From positions 1 to 48,010 of the IMG/VR virus record IMGVR_UViG_3300021420_000009: a stretch of 48,010 nt of DNA, one strand, 5' to 3'. Source of the DNA: a virus. The translations under genes and the position numbers were made by a program. The notes beneath the pieces were generated by a model that saw only the letters and a program-made list of their open reading frames with translations, ran no database searches and had not been told where the DNA came from. Below, in pieces: positions 15,504-21,216 of the stretch (positions within the stretch are counted from its first letter, which is position 1; each line of letters opens with the position of its first letter).

Positions 15504-15704
15504 CTAAATAGGATTATTATCAATAGAAAACTCAGCAACAAAAGAAGCAATCCTACTGATAATTCTATAAAATTCTTCATTCTCTCCTGCATTGATAAAC
15601 TCTTTACGAAGTGAAGCATTTATAACTTTAGCTTCGTGGTAAGTAAGGACAACAGAGGGAATCTCTATATCTGATGGAGAAGAATTGCAGGTGATGAATT
15701 TCAT
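15504..15704 (-). CDS. 66-residue hypothetical protein
   Basis: The start at 15704 overlaps the ClpX-finger gene stop (ATGA); an earlier ATG at 15758 is unlikely because it would overlap that gene by 58 bp. Product: MKFITCNSSPSDIEIPSVVL, then TYHEAKVINASLRKEFINAG and a helical end. Function unknown. Confidence 0.55.
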   Translation of the reverse strand: MKFITCNSSPSDIEIPSVVLTYHEAKVINASLRKEFINAGENEEFYRIISRIASFVAEFSIDNNPI

Positions 15705-15898
15705 TTGGTTTCTTCTTTTTTCTTTAGTTCTATAATCTCTTGATAAGCTGTAATACAATCATTACAAATAGCAACATCATCAGGATTTCCTTTAGTAATT
15801 AAATACTTAAATGTATTATATATTCTACCACAAAAAGAACATTTCCATAATCTCAATATAGTAGTTTCCGTAACATCATTTTTCTGTTCTTTGTCCAT
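15701..15898 (-). CDS. Stand-alone ClpX-type zinc-binding domain protein
   Basis: A 65-residue protein. WKCSFCGRIYNTFKYLITKG then VAICNDCITAYQEII gives Cys20, Cys23, Cys45 and Cys48. This closely follows the N-terminal zinc domain of ClpX (CSFCGK ... LI.G ... ICDECI ... EII), which dimerises and docks adaptors and some substrates. No AAA+ part is present. A phage protein with only this domain could bind ClpX or its adaptors and redirect ClpXP, but that is inference; it may simply share the treble-clef fold. Confidence 0.7.
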   Translation of the reverse strand: MDKEQKNDVTETTILRLWKCSFCGRIYNTFKYLITKGNPDDVAICNDCITAYQEIIELKKKEETK

Positions 15899-15922
15899 AA
15901 CCTCACCTATAACTAATAACTA

Positions 15923-15940
15923 CTCCACCGCGCGGCGGAG
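15923..15940. repeat. GC-rich palindrome between genes
   Basis: CTCC-A-CCGCGCGG-C-GGAG is an 18-bp palindrome with one mismatched pair (A/C), in an otherwise AT-rich gap between two small genes. On the leftward transcript it is followed by GGAGTAGTTATTAG, like the sequences after the two other intergenic hairpins of this arm (16170-16192, 18420-18436). No run of T follows, so it is not a classical terminator. Confidence 0.6.
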
Positions 15941-15946
15941 CCACCC

Positions 15947-16135
15947 TTACTTTTGAGTAGAAGTAGAAGTAATTAGTTCAATTAATATTACACATATTGC
16001 AGACTGCTTAGAGGCTATAGAGGCTATAGCTTCATATTCTAAACTATCCATACCAGCACGACTAAAATCATTAGACATTCGTTTAGCTTCCCTTCCCATT
16101 GATGTAAGTAATCCTATAAGTAATTCCTTATCCAT
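15947..16135 (-). CDS. 62-residue helical protein
   Basis: MDKELLIGLLTSMGREAKRM, then a second helix and a hydrophobic third (SAICVILIELITS). It starts after the leader module at 16136-16192 with GTGGAGTTACTAGA just ahead of the ATG. No family recognised. Confidence 0.5.
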   Translation of the reverse strand: MDKELLIGLLTSMGREAKRMSNDFSRAGMDSLEYEAIASIASKQSAICVILIELITSTSTQK

Positions 16136-16137
16136 TC

Positions 16138-16192
16138 TAGTAACTCCACTCGTTGCTTAGATAACTCCTCCCGCATTCCCGTAGGGTGCGGG
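16138..16192 (-). promoter_or_regulatory. Hairpin-leader module after the SNF2 helicase gene
   Basis: Immediately after the helicase stop, CCCGCA (16170-16175) pairs with TGCGGG (16187-16192). On the leftward transcript this is followed by GGAGTTATC and, near the next start, GTGGAGTTACTAG. The same order (GC hairpin, GGAGTWA, GTGGAGTWACTA, ATG) occurs at 18388-18436. It probably works as an RNA processing, stability or translation element. Confidence 0.5.
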
Positions 16193-17827
16193 TTAGGCTG
16201 CAAGTCTCCACTTCGGTTTACCCACTCTCACCAAAGCATCAGCTAAATCAGCTAATACCTCATTTTCTGCCATACTACCTTTAACTCCAGTAGTTCCTTC
16301 CTTTACCCAAAGTCTCTTTTTCTCTACCATTTCAGTAAGATAATCATCTATCGTAGCTATAGCTATGATATAATCAATAGCTATATGGTCCGCTGTAGCT
16401 CCTGGCCTAGAGAAACGTCTCTCTGCTTGTTCTTCATTTACACTATTCCATTGTCTCTCTACTTGAATAACATCAGAGCATACACCCTGTAGACCGTCTA
16501 ATCCTTCCCCGCCGGCGAGTGTAGAAATTATGAATATTCTAGGTTCGGTAGGACTAGCAAATTCTTCTACTAGACGGTTCATATCTGTAGAGTCCGCGCC
16601 ACCTTTTAGTCTTAAGCATTTGGGCATTCCGCCCGCGGTCAGATACTTATTTATCTCTGCCTCAATCAAATCGCCCACGTCTATATGATGATGATAGATA
16701 ACTAATTTCCTATTAGTAGAGAGTAGAAATTCAGTAGCTTTGTCTACTACTGTTTCTATCTTAGATAGTCCAGTGATATGCCTAAGCTTAGTTAGCATCT
16801 CTAAGATGTTAGAATAATAACTTAAGTCTTTCTTCTTACCCGCCGCGGCCTTCATAAAGTCGTCTAATTCTTCTATTCCAGCATCATAAGCTTCTTGTAA
16901 ATCTTTATCTTCTATATCACAATACTCAAAGTTACGCCGTTCAAGAGGTAAGTCTGGTAGAACTTCTTCCCTAGTATGATGGATGATAAAATGTTTGGTT
17001 AGCTCGCGGAACCTTTCAGGGTTCCTTAATCCTGTAGGCTTCTTAAAGCTTCCCCTATACTCAAAGTTACAATGCTGCTGAAAGAATTGTTCCTTAATAG
17101 GAAACATCGTAGGCTGGAGTATATTTAGAATCGGGAAATATTCTAGAGCATTATTCTTAAATGGAGTAGCAGATAGACCAAGTATGTGCTCAGACTTCTT
17201 ACATACCTCTGATACTGCCTTATAGCGGTCAGAGGTTAGCTCTTTGATATGTTGCACTTCGTCTATGATGATAGTCTTAAAACCGAAGTCTCCGAGACGG
17301 TTAGAGCTAACTCTGTCATCTAAAACTTCTGCCCGAACATCTGATGGATTCTTATACTTCTTATTGAACTTCTTAACTAAATCAAAGGATATAATGTGGA
17401 ACTTAATCCCAGGTATCGGGACTTGCTTTCCATTCAAGATTAGGAGCGGCGTCTGGCCTGTAATAGATAGAACTTGCTTAAGCCACTGGATTAGAAGCTT
17501 AGACTTGCATATGATTAAACAGGGAAACATCTCAGGATGGTTATAGAGAGTGAATAAGGAAGTAATAGTCTTTCCTAATCCACACTCATAAGTAAGTAGA
17601 ACACGAGCATTAGCAGACTCGATTGTATTTATATCTCGGTCTTGGAAAGGGTATAGCTCTTTGCTACCGTCTAAGGCTACTTTCTTCCTCTCTGCCGTAG
17701 TAATGGAAGATACTATAGAGGAGTGACCGCAGCGGTAGGTAACTATAGTCATAGAACCGAGCGAAGTTAAACTAGCTTGCTCAGCGATTTTATTACAGTT
17801 TGCGCAGCGTAGGACTGTGATACTCAT
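16193..17827 (-). CDS. SNF2/SWI2-type DEAD-like helicase
   Basis: A 544-residue superfamily 2 ATPase. An N-terminal zinc motif (Cys8, Cys11, Cys33, His35) precedes Walker A ECGLGKT (81-87), motif II DEVQH (189-193), motif III LSATP (218-222) and, in the second lobe, AGGEGLDGLQ and motif VI AERRFSRPG. SNF2 proteins translocate on double-stranded DNA. In phage replication modules they may remodel forks or displace proteins, and no known phage-specific partner is visible. The gene overlaps the upstream N/Y-rich gene by 4 bp. Confidence 0.88.
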   Translation of the reverse strand: MSITVLRCANCNKIAEQASLTSLGSMTIVTYRCGHSSIVSSITTAERKKVALDGSKELYPFQDRDINTIESANARVLLTYECGLGKTITSLFTLYNHPEMFPCLIICKSKLLIQWLKQVLSITGQTPLLILNGKQVPIPGIKFHIISFDLVKKFNKKYKNPSDVRAEVLDDRVSSNRLGDFGFKTIIIDEVQHIKELTSDRYKAVSEVCKKSEHILGLSATPFKNNALEYFPILNILQPTMFPIKEQFFQQHCNFEYRGSFKKPTGLRNPERFRELTKHFIIHHTREEVLPDLPLERRNFEYCDIEDKDLQEAYDAGIEELDDFMKAAAGKKKDLSYYSNILEMLTKLRHITGLSKIETVVDKATEFLLSTNRKLVIYHHHIDVGDLIEAEINKYLTAGGMPKCLRLKGGADSTDMNRLVEEFASPTEPRIFIISTLAGGEGLDGLQGVCSDVIQVERQWNSVNEEQAERRFSRPGATADHIAIDYIIAIATIDDYLTEMVEKKRLWVKEGTTGVKGSMAENEVLADLADALVRVGKPKWRLAA

Positions 17828-18387
17828 TTTGAATACTCGATATACTCTATAACTTTACAGTTATATTCCTTAGCTAGGTTAGTTACAATAGAGTTAAAAT
17901 GATTAGCAAATTTTACTGCATATTTATCAGTAAACCATTCTTTATCTGATAAAATAATTAAGTGTGTAGGAATACAGATAGATGACCTATAACCTTCTTT
18001 GTAATGAAAGACTTTTCCATATAGTAGGGTTTTTCCGCATATATAATAATTATTATAATAACTATAATAATTATTATTATAATTATTATAATAATAATTA
18101 TAATTATAATTATTATTATAATTATTATAATAATTATAATTATTATTATAATTATTATTATAATTATAATAATTATAATTATAAACTCCCTTTGAGTTAT
18201 CTTCTAGTGGATTACCTTTAACTTCTTCTCCTTTAGGCCATAGAAAATCTATATTAGTAGATTTAAGATGTTTTTCTAAATCATTGAATGAATTATTAAT
18301 ATACCAATTACGGTAACCTACTAGAGCATTTTCTCTAGTTAAGTCTTGGATAGAGATGATTTTTTCTTTAGGTCCAAATTGACACAT
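17824..18387 (-). CDS. Phage protein with a pure Asn/Tyr insert
   Basis: A 187-residue protein in three parts. The N-terminal domain begins MCQFGPKEKIISIQDLTREN and includes ALVGYRNWYINNS; the C-terminal domain has YGKVFHYKEGYRSS then a conserved-looking ICIPTHLI. Between them residues 69-115 are only Asn and Tyr except one Ser, encoded by an A/T-only tract. The two ends look like one folded domain interrupted by a low-complexity, prion-like loop. I do not know a function. It is translated after the hairpin-leader module (GTGGAGTAACTAAC before the ATG) and overlaps the helicase start by 4 bp. Confidence 0.65.
   Translation of the reverse strand: MCQFGPKEKIISIQDLTRENALVGYRNWYINNSFNDLEKHLKSTNIDFLWPKGEEVKGNPLEDNSKGVYNYNYYNYNNNYNNNYNYYNNYNNNYNYNYYYNNYNNNYYSYYNNYYICGKTLLYGKVFHYKEGYRSSICIPTHLIILSDKEWFTDKYAVKFANHFNSIVTNLAKEYNCKVIEYIEYSK
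18040..18185. repeat. A/T-only low-complexity tract
   Basis: About 146 bp made almost only of TAT, AAT and ATT steps, with a single C inside. It is imperfect and trinucleotide-phased, encoding Asn and Tyr on the minus strand. The plus strand is also open here with Asn/Tyr codons, which is a side effect of the composition. It probably arose by slippage. Confidence 0.85.
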
Positions 18388-18440
18388 GTTAGTTACTCCA
18401 CTAGAGTTAGTTACTCTCCCGCCCGTAGAACGGGCGAAGT
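18388..18440 (-). promoter_or_regulatory. Hairpin-leader module before the N/Y-rich gene
   Basis: CGCCCGT (18420-18426) and ACGGGCG (18430-18436) form a 7-bp stem with a 3-base loop. Read leftward it is followed by GGAGAGTAACTAAC and then GTGGAGTAACTAAC directly before the ATG at 18387; GTTAGTTACTC occurs twice with 16-18 bp spacing. The stem has a second, covarying copy inside the next upstream gene (19008-19024). It lies between two genes of one transcript, so RNA processing or translation control is more likely than termination. Confidence 0.55.
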
Positions 18441-18443
18441 AGT

Positions 18444-19313
18444 TTAATTATCCCTTAGACTCTCACTCACTTTAATAGACTCCGCACTAGCCTTACCTTC
18501 CTTCAAGTCCCAAAGTCCTTTAGCCTTAGCTCGGGATAGTCCGTTTTTCATTAGCTTAGCAATCCATTTTTCTTCTGCTGAGACTCTAGGATTAGCTACT
18601 TTACTTTCCTTAACCTCTGTCTGGAATCTACTTTCGTCGTCTCCAGGTTCTAGGAACTTCTTATTCCGTTTTTGACCTACTCTAGTAACTTCAGACTCAC
18701 ATATCCTGATGTATACTCCGAGTCTCTGATACAGGCCAATCTTAGCCTTCAATTGTTCATCGGTTAGGCTCTCTATAGAAGTAGCTATGTATCGCCTTAA
18801 CTGTAGTTCATCGTCTATCTTAAACTCTGACTTATGCCCATCAGGTTCCGTAACAGTGAATACAGTAAGTCTCTCAGGATATCGGAGCGGCGAGAATAGA
18901 TGGGATTCGCTCTCTTTAACTTCTGGAGAGACTTGTTCGCTATCTAGTGGAGTCTCTTTCTTGTTTAGAAGGTTAGAGAGTAAGTCACTTGAGGTATTGC
19001 CTTCAACCGCCTGTAGAACAGGCGAAGTAACTTCTACTGACTTACCTATTAGCTTATCTAAGAGTGATAGTTCTACTTTATTTTCTACTGGTTTAGATAT
19101 TCGTTCATCTATAACCAGTGAGTCGGCCCGGGGCGGACGATTTGTGGTGTTTTGGGGTGTAAAAGGCTCTAAAACAGGGTCTACACTGTTAGTAGGTTGT
19201 TGGCCTATTGTTAGCTCATTGTTGGTAGGTTGTTGGTGTGTTTGTGTCCCCTGTAGGGGACGGTCCCCCTGTAAGTCCTTCACTCCTAACAAGTTAGCTA
19301 GTGTGCTGTCCAT
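18444..19313 (-). CDS. Disordered-linker protein with three LLxxLL-type motifs, first gene of the leftward operon
   Basis: A 289-residue protein. The first ~150 residues are polar and disordered (many T, Q, N, P) but contain three similar short helices: STLANLLGVKDL, LSLLDKLIGKSV and SDLLSNLLNKKE. The second half is folded (YPERLTVFTVTEPDGHKSEF; RRYIATSIESLTDEQLKAKI), ending in a basic helical segment (EEKWIAKLMKNGLSRAKAKG). Its 5' coding DNA contains the left iteron array, so the gene overlaps a probable origin. A sigma-70-like promoter lies just upstream. Candidate role: initiator or replisome hub, by position only. Confidence 0.6.
   Translation of the reverse strand: MDSTLANLLGVKDLQGDRPLQGTQTHQQPTNNELTIGQQPTNSVDPVLEPFTPQNTTNRPPRADSLVIDERISKPVENKVELSLLDKLIGKSVEVTSPVLQAVEGNTSSDLLSNLLNKKETPLDSEQVSPEVKESESHLFSPLRYPERLTVFTVTEPDGHKSEFKIDDELQLRRYIATSIESLTDEQLKAKIGLYQRLGVYIRICESEVTRVGQKRNKKFLEPGDDESRFQTEVKESKVANPRVSAEEKWIAKLMKNGLSRAKAKGLWDLKEGKASAESIKVSESLRDN
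19008..19024. repeat. Coding copy of the CGCCYGT-AGA-ACRGGCG stem-loop
   Basis: CGCCTGT, loop AGA, ACAGGCG, followed by AAGTA. Compared with 18420-18436 (CGCCCGT-AGA-ACGGGCG, then AAGTA) both arms differ by one base and the two changes compensate, so the stem is preserved. Here it lies within the coding sequence of the 18444-19313 gene. Confidence 0.7.
19182..19236. repeat. Left iteron array, five 11-bp units
   Basis: Read on the minus strand: CCAACAACCTA, CCAACAATGAG, CTAACAATAGG, CCAACAACCTA and CTAACAGTGTA, back to back. The consensus CYAACAAY matches the right array (19568-19633), which lies in the opposite orientation. The units fall inside the start of the 18444-19313 gene. Tandem 11-bp units of this kind are typical initiator-protein binding sites. 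Confidence 0.75.
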
Positions 19314-19567
19314 AAAGTCCTTAGGCCCTCTCCCCCTACACCCGAGATACTAGCACACTTACCTCCCCCTGTCAAGTGTCCTCAGGGGAGGACAGTGTGT
19401 AAATATGACACACCCTATAATCAGTGTGGTATATCTTTACCTATAATATATGTATATATAGAAGATATATATATAAGAGAAAAGAGGGGAGGGGATACCC
19501 CCCTACTCGGAACGCCGTAAGTCGTTGACCCGTCGGGGGTTAGGTCGTCTGCCCTAAACATTGTGCA
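19237..19567. other. Candidate replication origin core between the iteron arrays
   Basis: Mainly non-coding between two inverted iteron arrays. It contains an A/T tract (about 19436-19484, TATAATATATGTATATATAG and related steps) suitable as an unwinding element, a G-rich stretch (GAGGGGAGGGGATACCCCCC), the hairpin CCTCCCC ... GGGGAGG (19362-19400) and the palindrome GTCCCCTGTAGGGGAC near 19247-19262. The leftward promoter at 19347-19375 is also here. The origin call rests on architecture and on adjacency to the replication arm. Confidence 0.55.
19347..19375 (-). promoter_or_regulatory. Leftward sigma-70-like promoter
   Basis: On the minus strand, -35 TTGACA (19375-19370, perfect), a 17-base spacer and -10 TAGTAT (19352-19347, 4 of 6). 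Transcription would begin about 19340 and reach the ATG at 19313 after a short leader with AAGGA. This is the likely main early promoter for the replication arm and lies within the candidate origin. Confidence 0.75.
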
Positions 19568-19633
19568 CCAACAATGCTCCAACAACGCTCCAACAATGAG
19601 CTAACAATGCACCAACAATGCACTTACAACGTA
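19568..19633. repeat. Right iteron array, six 11-bp units
   Basis: On the plus strand, contiguous: CCAACAATGCT, CCAACAACGCT, CCAACAATGAG, CTAACAATGCA, CCAACAATGCA and CTTACAACGTA. The shared core is CYAACAAY. The array is inverted relative to the left array about 330 bp away. No coding frame covers it. Confidence 0.8.
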
Positions 19634-19663
19634 GACGGCGTGTAAAATCCGTGTAAACAAGAT

Positions 19664-19691
19664 AAGTCTTAGATATCATTATCTATGACTT
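19664..19691 (-). terminator. Hairpin at the end of the 19683-19829 gene
   Basis: AAGTCTTAGATA (19664-19675) pairs with TATCTATGACTT (19680-19691) with one mismatch and a 4-base loop. The arm contains the stop codon of the small leftward gene and is followed on that strand by ATCTTGTTT. A weak intrinsic terminator or 3' end stabiliser; it would also shield the iterons from transcription. Confidence 0.45.
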
Positions 19692-19829
19692 GTCTTCTGT
19701 TTCAATGAGGTAGATAGCTGTTTCATTCCAGAAAATCCTTATAAACTCTGGTAAGCTATCATCATGGTGCTCTATCTCGAATTGGTTTAATTTATTAATA
19801 AAATCTTCTAGAATTTCTGATAGCTTCAT
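19683..19829 (-). CDS. 48-residue acidic protein
   Basis: An ATG at 19829 is preceded by AGAGGGAT. The product begins MKLSEILEDFINKLNQFEIE and continues HHDDSLPEFIRIFWNETAIY. It is acidic and helical. It lies downstream of a strong terminator, so expression would need read-through or a promoter I cannot see. Not recognised. Confidence 0.5.
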   Translation of the reverse strand: MKLSEILEDFINKLNQFEIEHHDDSLPEFIRIFWNETAIYLIETEDKS

Positions 19830-19850
19830 ATTATCCCTCTGAATAAAGAA

Positions 19851-19887
19851 ATAGCCCCTCTAATCACATATGGACTAGAGGGGCTAT
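19851..19887 (-). terminator. Strong intrinsic terminator of the 19898-20377 gene
   Basis: ATAGCCCCTCTA (19851-19862) and TAGAGGGGCTAT (19876-19887) form a perfect 12-bp stem with a 13-base loop. On the minus strand it is followed by TTCTTTATT. It begins 10 bp after the stop codon of the upstream gene and, with the promoter at 20426-20454, makes that gene a self-contained transcription unit. Confidence 0.85.
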
Positions 19888-19897
19888 CAGTTGACTA

Positions 19898-20377
19898 CTA
19901 CGAAAGAATCATCTTAACCGCTTGCGCTGCCGTTTTCTTCAGAGATTTCATAATCTCCCGTGCGGCAATCTTGAGGGACTTCCTCTGTTCATCGTCGAAA
20001 GACTCGGGAATGAGACCGTAGAATGGGTCACTTGCTTGATCAGCGAACATCCGATTCGCTCCGATAGCCGCAGCCAAGGTGAGTCTCTTTTCATCTCCAC
20101 CGAGAGAGTCTAGAACTTCCTTAAGACTCGGAACGTCGGCGGGAAGAAACACTCCAGTTTCCTCAACTGTCGTGCTACCGTCTGTATTCTTTGTCTCAGT
20201 CTTAGTCACCTTCTGAGACATAACTACTTCGCCTGCCTTATTCTTACGGACGTTACCCTTATCGTCCAAGGCAGGCTCCATGATAGGGATATTCCTGAGG
20301 CGAAACCCCTGATACTTAAACTCTCGGACGCCAAGACCCTTACCCTTACGCTTGCCGGTCAGTTCATACATTGCCAT
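19898..20377 (-). CDS. Unassigned protein of a moron-like cassette (159 aa)
   Basis: The N-terminus is basic (MAMYELTGKRKGKGLG). A variable middle (TKTETKNTDGSTTVEETG) is likely disordered, and the C-terminal half is helical (PSLKEVLDSLGGDEKRLTLA ... LKIAAREIMKSLKKTAAQAV). Codon choice is more GC-rich than in its neighbours. It has its own consensus promoter, ribosome site (TAGGTG six bases before the ATG) and terminator. I do not recognise a family. The basic ends suggest nucleic-acid binding; an early regulator or a host-directed protein are both possible. Confidence 0.65.
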   Translation of the reverse strand: MAMYELTGKRKGKGLGVREFKYQGFRLRNIPIMEPALDDKGNVRKNKAGEVVMSQKVTKTETKNTDGSTTVEETGVFLPADVPSLKEVLDSLGGDEKRLTLAAAIGANRMFADQASDPFYGLIPESFDDEQRKSLKIAAREIMKSLKKTAAQAVKMILS

Positions 20378-20425
20378 ACTGTCACCTACTTGCTACGTTG
20401 GGTTAATTCCCAAGCGTTGATAGAG

Positions 20426-20454
20426 ATTATACCATAGCTTAGCTCATTTGTCAA
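20426..20454 (-). promoter_or_regulatory. Perfect sigma-70 consensus promoter
   Basis: On the minus strand, -35 TTGACA (20454-20449), exactly 17 bases, then -10 TATAAT (20431-20426). Both hexamers are full consensus. It drives the 19898-20377 gene and predicts very strong early transcription by unmodified host RNA polymerase. Confidence 0.9.
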
Positions 20455-20622
20455 GTGTGGTAGAAAGTGGACGATTGGGGAAGTCCCGAGTTAATTTTAC
20501 TCACTGACCATACCTCAATCGTCCCTTAGCCTTAACTCTTTATCCTACTCGGTCGTAAACTGTCTACTTTCGTAGACTCCTAAGTAGTTACTTAGGTAAG
20601 GACTAATCCTATAAGCTAACCC

Positions 20623-20663
20623 CTCTAAGTAGGCTCATACCTCACATATGAGCTAACTTAGAG
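20623..20663. other. Two-tier symmetric stem-loop
   Basis: CTCTAAGT (20623-20630) with ACTTAGAG (20656-20663), then a 2x2 internal loop (AG/TA), then GCTCATA (20633-20639) with TATGAGC (20647-20653), closing a 7-base loop. All 15 pairs are perfect. Orientation cannot be decided because the structure is possible on both strands. Confidence 0.7.
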
Positions 20664-20672
20664 CTATTAACT

Positions 20673-20768
20673 CTACAGGTTATCAAGTCCCTGCACAATC
20701 ACAGTAAGACCGATAGCTGAGAGAAACAATACAGTTACGAAACCGATGATAGCAAACAAAGTAAACAT
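20673..20768 (-). CDS. 31-residue membrane peptide
   Basis: An ATG at 20768 is preceded by AAAGGAG six bases upstream. The product begins MFTLFAIIGFVTVLFLSAIG and ends LTVIVQGLDNL. It is almost entirely one hydrophobic helix, with a polar end. Small phage peptides like this can be antiholins or superinfection-exclusion or host-takeover factors. It sits among the stem-loops, upstream of the moron-like cassette. The ribosome site and hydrophobicity are the evidence. Confidence 0.5.
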   Translation of the reverse strand: MFTLFAIIGFVTVLFLSAIGLTVIVQGLDNL

Positions 20769-20823
20769 ACACTCTCCTTTAGTCAAAACTAGTCCTGGCG
20801 TACTCGAAAGTGAGCTAATCTTT

Positions 20824-20926
20824 TAGGTTAGGTTATAAACTTGTCTTTATGTTCAACTGATAATCTTGCCTATTACTAGGAACGAAGTTATCAGCGGCGC
20901 GGACTGAGTAGTTATAACCTAACCTA
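20824..20926. other. Long nested stem-loop, 15-bp outer stem
   Basis: TAGGTTAGGTTATAA (20824-20838) pairs perfectly with TTATAACCTAACCTA (20912-20926). Inside lies CTGATAA ... TTATCAG, and inside that CCTA-ttac-TAGG. Three coaxial tiers over 103 bp, non-coding on both strands. It looks like a selected structure, either RNA or extruded DNA. Confidence 0.7.
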
Positions 20927-20956
20927 TTAGTCTATAAAGCAGAGTCTATGCCAGAG

Positions 20957-21039
20957 CTAATCTATCAATTCATTAGGCAATCCGCCGCGCGGCTTAGTCA
21001 TAATGTATTGATTCTATACCTTTCGCTATGTAAGATTAG
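20957..21039. other. Second nested stem-loop with GCCGCGCGGC tip
   Basis: CTAATCT (20957-20963) with AGATTAG (21033-21039). Directly inside on the 5' side, ATCAATTCATTA (20964-20975) pairs with TAATGTATTGAT (21001-21012) with one mismatch. The apex carries the palindrome GCCGCGCGGC (20984-20993). About 30 bp separates it from the previous element, so the two may form one functional unit. Confidence 0.65.
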
Positions 21040-21191
21040 ATTAATTCCGCTAAGTTATTGATTCTAAACTACTTAAAGTGTAGTGATTACTTTCGCCTAC
21101 CCTATACCCATACCTGCCAGGAAAGAGTCTCATGCCCATTGGAAGGAGGATAATAATCACCGACCTGGGAATTAAAGAATTCTAAACACCA

Positions 21192-21216
21192 AAATTTTAT
21201 ATAAAAAATAAAATTT
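21192..21216 (-). terminator. A/T-only hairpin at the end of the HNH gene
   Basis: AAATTTTAT (21192-21200) and ATAAAATTT (21208-21216) form a 9-bp stem with a 7-base loop that includes the stop-codon region of the HNH gene. With no G:C pairs it would be a weak terminator. Confidence 0.35.

Larger units (their letters stand above)
20455..21214. other. 760-bp hairpin-rich control region
   Basis: Apart from one 31-codon gene (20673-20768) no coding frame is convincing. It contains at least six inverted-repeat structures: GGACGATTGGGG with CCTCAATCGTCC (20469-20524, one mismatch); GTCTAC-tttc-GTAGAC (20562-20577); CCTAAGTA-gt-TACTTAGG (20579-20596); and the nested structures at 20623-20663, 20824-20926 and 20957-21039. 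TATTGATTCTA occurs twice (near 21006 and 21056). Such density suggests a structured RNA, a second-strand or packaging signal, or origin DNA. Confidence 0.6.

Noticed and set aside
17982-18221. Plus-strand Asn/Tyr-rich frame
   Set aside because: Results from the A/T-only tract being open on both strands; its flanks are antisense to the real gene.
18787-19353. 188-residue plus-strand frame, Ser/Cys-rich
   Set aside because: It is the antisense shadow of the 18444-19313 gene, lacks a ribosome site and crosses the leftward promoter.
19568-19633. CRISPR-like array
   Set aside because: Units are 11 bp and contiguous, without spacers; they are iterons.
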